From Poriferisulfidus sp963668445 (GTDB taxonomy: Bacteria; Pseudomonadota; Gammaproteobacteria; Poriferisulfidales; Poriferisulfidaceae), in contig OY764335.1 in the NCBI GenBank assembly GCA_963668445.1, positions 1,426,001 through 1,490,000 of the forward strand: a stretch of 64,000 nt of DNA, written 5' to 3'. Below the pieces are notes generated by a model. The model did not search any database, was not told the origin of the DNA, and was given only the letters and a program-made list of their open reading frames with translations. Of the stretch, positions 59,600-64,000 are shown in pieces (position 1 is the first letter of the stretch; each line of letters begins with the position of its first letter). Made by a program: the position numbers and the translations under genes.

Positions 59600-60049
59600 A
59601 TGCCCGTCCTTGCACTCGTCCTTCTGTTCTTCTTTCTGGAACTGTTCCTGATCATCATGGCCGCCATCGACCATGGATGGACGGTGTTCTGGTTCGAAAT
59701 CGGCACGGCCGCCATCGGACTCCTGCTGCTCCAGCGCAATCGGGAAACCACCATGCGTGATCTGTTCAGCCAAGCTTCCGGCCCTCGGCGCATCGATCTG
59801 ATCATGCTCAAGAGCGCCCGCGTCATGCTGGCGGCGGTGCTGCTGATTATGCCGGGCTTCATCACCGACGCGCTTGGCGCAACACTGGTCATCCTGCCAA
59901 CCATGCACGCAACCCTGCTGGGCCTGGTCCGGTTCCTGACACCTCCCGACTCCTCTCGAAAACCCCCGGACCCGTCCGCCCACAAACACGAGCACGTGAT
60001 TGAAGGGGAAGTTGAAAAATCCAGCGACAGGCCTTCGGAAAAGCGGTAA
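59600..60049 (+). CDS. fxsA: FxsA family membrane protein
   Basis: 149 aa from ATG 59600 (an in-frame TTG at 59591 is less likely). FxsA pattern: LFFFLELFLIIMAAIDHGW, IGTAAIGLLLLQ, then GFITDALGATLVILP, giving about four hydrophobic helices in the first 115 residues and a polar cytoplasmic tail. FxsA of E. coli is linked to exclusion of phage T7 by F plasmid, but the family is a general inner-membrane protein of unknown activity. It stands alone. Confidence 0.85.
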   Translation: MPVLALVLLFFFLELFLIIMAAIDHGWTVFWFEIGTAAIGLLLLQRNRETTMRDLFSQASGPRRIDLIMLKSARVMLAAVLLIMPGFITDALGATLVILPTMHATLLGLVRFLTPPDSSRKPPDPSAHKHEHVIEGEVEKSSDRPSEKR

Positions 60050-60130
60050 GAATGCCCGGAACAGCGCAAGCTCGCCCGTGCACTGCACGCTACCGGGATC
60101 TGCAGCCCTCCGCGGGAAACACCCCCCAGA

Positions 60131-60159
60131 TTGACACTTGACAGCATAGATACTAAAAT
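60131..60159 (+). promoter_or_regulatory. Sigma70 promoter upstream of the 66-aa gene
   Basis: TTGACA (60131-60136), 17-bp spacer, TAAAAT (60154-60159). Confidence 0.6.
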
Positions 60160-60197
60160 AGCGGACTAATCTCCCGGCTTCCAAATCGGAGAAGAAC

Positions 60198-60398
60198 ATG
60201 CCCCTCCATGCCCCAGATGATCACCGCATGAAGGAACCCAATTTCCTTGATGCCTTTGTTGATATTCACTCCATTCTGTATGAGCCGTTGCCGCCTCATA
60301 CGGTTGAGCCCGAGGTGGTGACGCAGCTGCGGGACCGGATCGCTATGCGCAATTATTTTGTGAAAGCCCTATCCAACTTAGGATTAGGCAAAGGTTGA
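60198..60398 (+). CDS. Small hypothetical protein (66 aa)
   Basis: ATG 60198 with CGGAGAAGAAC as RBS and a good promoter upstream. The product (MPLHAPDDHRMKEPNFLDAF at its start) is soluble and acidic. The next gene follows after 48 bp and probably shares the transcript. Family not recognised. Confidence 0.55.
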   Translation: MPLHAPDDHRMKEPNFLDAFVDIHSILYEPLPPHTVEPEVVTQLRDRIAMRNYFVKALSNLGLGKG

Positions 60399-60446
60399 CA
60401 GCTTGTAAGCACGAGGAAAAAGAGAACGGCTTCCGTACCGGAGACA

Positions 60447-60863
60447 ATGCAACAGGACAGCAAAAATAAGATTGAAAAGATTAAAAACCTTGCTGAAAGC
60501 CTTCCGCCCGAAGAAAGGCTCAAAGCTATCTCCATAGTCGAAACTACCATACAACAGTCATACAGCGGACCATTGCCAACTCCCGAAGATTTCAAAAAAT
60601 ACGATCAAACCCATCCAGGCACGGCAGAGCGAATTCTGGCCATGGCCGAAAAAGAGCAGCATATAAGGGCAGCGCAAGTTGGCAGCTTTTTTAACAATCA
60701 GCGACTACATATTTCCTTGGCCGGAGCCGTCAGCTTAGGAATTATCGTTATTGCCGGCATCGGTGCTTGGCAAGGAAACGCTGCCATCGCTTTACCTCTA
60801 GGGCTTGTAGGGTTGGCGTCGATTTTCCTGCGCATTCTGTACCACTGGATAAACCGCCTATAA
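60447..60863 (+). CDS. DUF2335 family membrane protein
   Basis: 138 aa. The SGPLPTPEDFKKYDQTHPGTAERILAMAEKEQ block is the DUF2335 signature, followed by two C-terminal hydrophobic helices (HISLAGAVSLGIIVIAGIGAW and ALPLGLVGLASIFLRILYHW). The soluble N-terminus would face the cytoplasm. Members are common on mobile elements and chromosomes; function unknown. It follows the 66-aa gene and is convergent with the AstE-like gene. Confidence 0.8.
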   Translation: MQQDSKNKIEKIKNLAESLPPEERLKAISIVETTIQQSYSGPLPTPEDFKKYDQTHPGTAERILAMAEKEQHIRAAQVGSFFNNQRLHISLAGAVSLGIIVIAGIGAWQGNAAIALPLGLVGLASIFLRILYHWINRL

Positions 60864-60929
60864 AACTTCGCCTCTGCCATCTCCTGTGCCGCAGACGCAT
60901 CCAGTCCTGAACATTCCGTGTGCTCTCAC

Positions 60930-61937
60930 TCACGAAGGCTTGCTAATATCCATCCGCTCCATGATGTAGCACAGGCAGTCCTGCATCACGATCTTCTTGC
61001 GGGTCGTCAGCATCGATAGGAAGAACGGCTGCCGCACCCGCAGCTTCCCGTCCCCGCTTTCGAAGAAGCGGTCGAACAGGTCTTGCCCGCGCTCGTCCCG
61101 CACCTGCAAGCGCGGCTCGACGCCGTCCCGCCACTGGCCCAGCTGCATGCCTGCGGGCAATTCGCAGAAGTTGTGTTCCACCAGTTCGGCCGGCAAGCAA
61201 AAATCGGCCTCCTGATCCTCGAAACTGAACGACATCCCTTCCGGAATCGTCACCCGCGCCCGCGTCCGAAACAGGTTCAGGCCTTCTGCGGCGATGGGGT
61301 TTTCCGGCATCGACTCTTCGAACAGGCGCTGCTCCAAGTACGCCCGGGCATGCGTCGCGCCCTCCGGGCTTTCCGGCATGCCGCATTCGAGGGTCACCGA
61401 GGGGCACAGCGCCCGGAACGCCAGCGCATGCATCCCCAGCGGCGCACGAAAGTACACCACCGTGCCGGAGAACCGGCTTGCCAGATGCAGGGAATGGCGA
61501 TCCAGGCGGTTGACGCAGGCGTAGTGCGGATTCGGGCCTGTGGTGTTGTGCACATCGATGCTCGCGATGGGCTGCAGCCGCTGCATCTCTTCCAGCACCG
61601 CGCGCGCCATGGCATGCTCGTCGCTTCTGCCGCCCGCCCATACGCGGTTGTAGTCCAGTTGCCCGTCCAGACGCCGCATGTGCTGGCGCGCGGCATGCAC
61701 GTTGCCGATGAACACGGACATGGCCCGCGGCAGCCGGCCGCCGGCGAAGTCCTTCAGGACGCCGCGCATGGCATCCCACCCGGCAGTTTCGTTGCCATGC
61801 AGCAGTACGGACACATGCAGCGGCCGCGGCCGTTCGCCCGGCAAATGCAGCAGGGTCGGCTCGCCCAGCAAATCCTCGAGTTCGTCCGCCGGGCAGTCCG
61901 CCAGCCCGTCGGGCGCTTCATGCAGAACCTGAATCAC
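60930..61937 (-). CDS. Succinylglutamate desuccinylase/aspartoacylase family (AstE-like) metallohydrolase
   Basis: 335 aa from GTG 61937 with GGAGGAGGG upstream. Zinc ligands: LLHGNETAG (His47, Glu50) and SIDVHNTTGPNPHYACV (His). The substrate-binding N-VHAARQHMR and LDYNRVW segments fit M14-like deacylases. It would remove an acyl group from an amino acid derivative in the cytoplasm. Its operon with argA and the GCS2 ligase suggests work on N-acyl or glutamyl amino acids. Substrate not assignable by eye. Confidence 0.8.
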   Translation of the reverse strand: MIQVLHEAPDGLADCPADELEDLLGEPTLLHLPGERPRPLHVSVLLHGNETAGWDAMRGVLKDFAGGRLPRAMSVFIGNVHAARQHMRRLDGQLDYNRVWAGGRSDEHAMARAVLEEMQRLQPIASIDVHNTTGPNPHYACVNRLDRHSLHLASRFSGTVVYFRAPLGMHALAFRALCPSVTLECGMPESPEGATHARAYLEQRLFEESMPENPIAAEGLNLFRTRARVTIPEGMSFSFEDQEADFCLPAELVEHNFCELPAGMQLGQWRDGVEPRLQVRDERGQDLFDRFFESGDGKLRVRQPFFLSMLTTRKKIVMQDCLCYIMERMDISKPS

Positions 61938-61947
61938 AGCCCTCCTC

Positions 61948-63378
61948 CTAAAGCTGCCAGCGATGCACCGGCTCGCCGGCTTGCTGGCGTGTCAGATAGG
62001 CGCCAACCAGCGCTTGCAGGTTGCCGTCGTAGGCGTAATGCCAGGCGCGCATCCAGCGCGCTCCGGTGATCCTGCGTTCCATCCGTTCGCCAATGATGTC
62101 CAGATAGCGGCCGGCCTCCTGCTCGTCCAGGCCGCCGGCCTGCAGGCCGCGATGCGCCATGGGCAGCAGCGTCTGCTGCACCAGTTCGCCCAACTTGTAC
62201 TCTTCGCCGTCGCTCCACACGACTTTGGCGTCCAGTCCGGACCGGGCGGCCCGATAGAAGTTCTCGCGCGCCGTCGCGAACGGCAGTTGCCGATGGAAGT
62301 CCTCGCCGTCTTCCAGCGCCGCCATCATCAGGCCCACATACAGCGCCAGATTCGCAATCATGTCGATTTCCGTCGGCCCCGACGCCATGACGCGGTGTTC
62401 GATGCGCAGGTGCGGCACGTCCTCTTCAACGCTGATCAGCGGGCGCGTCCAGCGCCAGATGGTGCCGTTATGCAACCGCAGATGCAGGAACTGCTCGTCG
62501 TCGTCCTCGAAGGTCTGCGGCAGGATCACCGGAAACGACGCCAGATTCTCGTCGAAGAACTCGAACAGCGACTCTCGGGCGTAGCCGCTGCCGCAGCTGA
62601 CCCGACCGATCTTCTGCTGCGTACGCGACGCCAAGCCGCGCAAGCTGATCGCCTGTTCGAACAGCGGCACGCGCGTCTCGTCCCATAAATCCATGCCGAA
62701 CAGGAACGGCGCATTGCAGGATACGCCCACCGTCACCGCCATCAGCGCGACCGACGCGTTGTACGCCTCCACGGCACGGGACTGCGGCACCTGCAGATGC
62801 AACTGGAACGACGTGCAGCCGGATTCCAGCATCACATCCTCGTGCAGGCTCGACAAATGGTTCCGCCCGCGAATGTCGATCTGCAAGGGCCGCCCCTTGC
62901 GCAATTCCATGATCCGTTCGTTCAGCACCCGGTAGCGCTTCATCAGGCTCATGCTGTCCAGCGTCAGATCTCTTTCCTGCACGGTCGGCAGAATGCCGAT
63001 CATGCCCAGCCGGATGTCCATGGATTCCGCCACGTCCGACGCGAGCTTCCACGTCTCGCCCAACTGCCGGTGCAGCGTCGCCAGCATGCCGGGACCGACC
63101 CGGTGCGGCTCGGTGTTGAACTCCACATTGAAGCGCGACAGCTCCGGCAGGCACAGCGGATCGTCCATGCGCTCCAGATAGGCTTCGTTGTGCGGCAGCG
63201 GATGGCAGTCGAGATCGATCAGCCACGCCTCCAGTTCGAAGCCCACCTTGTACGTGTGCTCGTCGAAGCGCTGCGCCTTGAACCACGTGCCCAGCAGTTC
63301 CGTTTCGCGCTGCAGCGCCTGTTGGAACCGTTCCGCATCCGCGGCACTGAACCGGTCCGTACGGATTTCGTCACCCAC
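61948..63378 (-). CDS. Glutamate-cysteine ligase family (GCS2-type carboxylate-amine ligase)
   Basis: 476 aa from GTG 63378, which overlaps the argA stop by 8 bp. GCS2 features: an early VGFELEAWLID (catalytic Glu region), RFNVEFNTEPHRVG, SFQLHLQVPQS and LRIEHRVMASGPTEIDMIANLALYVGL. Relatives include gamma-glutamylcysteine synthetases and YbdK-like ligases that join glutamate to an amine using ATP. It is longer than E. coli YbdK (about 372 aa). Both immediate neighbours are in the same transcription unit. The true amine acceptor is unknown. Confidence 0.8.
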   Translation of the reverse strand: MGDEIRTDRFSAADAERFQQALQRETELLGTWFKAQRFDEHTYKVGFELEAWLIDLDCHPLPHNEAYLERMDDPLCLPELSRFNVEFNTEPHRVGPGMLATLHRQLGETWKLASDVAESMDIRLGMIGILPTVQERDLTLDSMSLMKRYRVLNERIMELRKGRPLQIDIRGRNHLSSLHEDVMLESGCTSFQLHLQVPQSRAVEAYNASVALMAVTVGVSCNAPFLFGMDLWDETRVPLFEQAISLRGLASRTQQKIGRVSCGSGYARESLFEFFDENLASFPVILPQTFEDDDEQFLHLRLHNGTIWRWTRPLISVEEDVPHLRIEHRVMASGPTEIDMIANLALYVGLMMAALEDGEDFHRQLPFATARENFYRAARSGLDAKVVWSDGEEYKLGELVQQTLLPMAHRGLQAGGLDEQEAGRYLDIIGERMERRITGARWMRAWHYAYDGNLQALVGAYLTRQQAGEPVHRWQL

Positions 63379-64000
63379 GGGCAGGCTCCAGCGTTTTGAT
63401 CAGCACCCGGGCGTTGCGGCGGTTGTTGTAGAACTTGCGCCGCGGCAACGTGCGCGGCGGTGCCGGCCGGAAGCCCCGCTCCCGGAACCAGTGCATGGCT
63501 TGCGTCGTCAGCACGCACAAGGCTCCGAAGCCCTGCTGCAAGGCATGCGCCTCGCAGTCGGCCAGCACGGCACGCCCGAAGCCTTCCCCCCGATAGTCCG
63601 GATGCACCGCCAGGCAGACCAGTTCCGCGTGCGTCGCATCCAGCGGATGCAGTCCGGCACAAGCCGCAATCAGCCCGTCCAGCGCCACGACCCGGAAATT
63701 ATGCACGTGCAGTTCCAGTTCCTCCCGGGTCCTCGCCACCAAGGCGCCCTGTTCGATCAGCGGCGCGATCAAAGCCATCATGCCGCCGATATCCGTCGCT
63801 TCCGCCTGCCGGGGCGCGTGCGGCTCGGTGCGGGTAATCATCAACCCGCTGCCGTCGCGCGTGAACAGCTCCTGCAGCAGCGCCCCGTCCTGCCGCGCAT
63901 CCAAGAGATGGATGCGCTCGACCGACGACAGGCTGGCATCGACCGCGCCTTGCAGCATGCTGCGCTGCGTGTCCGACAGCCGGCGGCGCTTGAGCATGGC
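63371..64000 (-). CDS. argA: N-acetylglutamate synthase (ArgA), 5' part outside window
   Basis: The visible 209 residues are the C-terminal half of an ArgA: DARQDGALLQELFTRDGSGLMI is the end of the kinase-like domain, and a GNAT domain follows with AELVCLAVHPDYRGEGFGRAVL (acetyl-CoA loop), VLTTQAMHWFRERGF and the terminal RRKFYNNRRNARVLIKTLE. E. coli ArgA is about 443 aa, so over half of the gene lies beyond base 64000; the ATG at 63997 is internal. It catalyses the first step of arginine synthesis. Confidence 0.9.
   Translation of the reverse strand, partial: AMLKRRRLSDTQRSMLQGAVDASLSSVERIHLLDARQDGALLQELFTRDGSGLMITRTEPHAPRQAEATDIGGMMALIAPLIEQGALVARTREELELHVHNFRVVALDGLIAACAGLHPLDATHAELVCLAVHPDYRGEGFGRAVLADCEAHALQQGFGALCVLTTQAMHWFRERGFRPAPPRTLPRRKFYNNRRNARVLIKTLEPARG

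Noticed and set aside
1..64000. CRISPR arrays, rRNA or tRNA genes
   Set aside because: No repeat-spacer pattern, no rRNA-like sequence and no convincing tRNA cloverleaf noticed on reading; a dedicated scan was not possible.

Overview
The window is almost certainly from a gammaproteobacterial chromosome. The evidence is an ArgA-type N-acetylglutamate synthase, a GCS2-type ligase, hemH, a PhhB-type dehydratase, a large TonB-dependent receptor and heptosyltransferase-like LPS genes. I cannot name the species. The right end (about 53-64 kb) and the LPS block (18.2-22.2 kb) are GC-rich with ordinary housekeeping content. Most of the rest is lower in GC, mosaic and full of gene fragments, and reads as a large defence island.

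Layout. 1-2.8 kb: 5' part of a single-chain type ISP restriction-modification enzyme. 2.95-6.74 kb: a three-Cys-motif protein with its TcmP partner and a small membrane protein, between two direct copies of a small gene, the second decayed. 6.9-13.7 kb: DUF6765-like protein, GmrSD-like DUF262/DUF1524 enzyme with a nuclease-like neighbour, small ORFs, and a Panacea-domain antitoxin beside a membrane protein. 13.9-14.25 kb: IS110 remnant that keeps a stack of hairpins resembling a bridge-RNA region. 14.9-18.15 kb: reverse transcriptase fused to a nitrilase domain (DRT type 1 architecture), lying between fragments and an intact copy of an FkbM-like gene. 18.3-22.2 kb: LPS/glycan genes (two FkbM-like, two GT9). 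22.4-25.1 kb: unrecognised nuclease-like gene, HTH protein and a truncated glycosyltransferase. 26.9-37.8 kb: four-gene operon with DruE-type helicase and DruA (DUF4338), a Druantia-like system with two unrecognised large partners. 38.3-45.2 kb: SNase-like protein, small membrane/coiled-coil genes, a broken D12 methyltransferase operon, RelA/SpoT-domain synthetase, orphan DNA methyltransferase and orphan RelB-like antitoxin. 45.4-52.6 kb: IetAS (AAA ATPase plus subtilase, with the catalytic serine replaced by asparagine), McrBC and a short DprA-like protein.

53.2-64 kb returns to core functions: TonB-dependent receptor, VapBC, pterin dehydratase, HNH nuclease overlapping hemH, FxsA, DUF2335 protein, AstE-like deacylase, GCS2 ligase and argA (cut by the window edge).

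The genes work mainly as independent anti-phage modules collected at one site. The strongest candidates for something not fully described are the Druantia-like operon with non-standard partners, the RT-nitrilase flanked by FkbM repeats, the orphan IS110 hairpin region and the Ser-to-Asn subtilase of IetAS. All functional statements are from reading translations; no database search was run.
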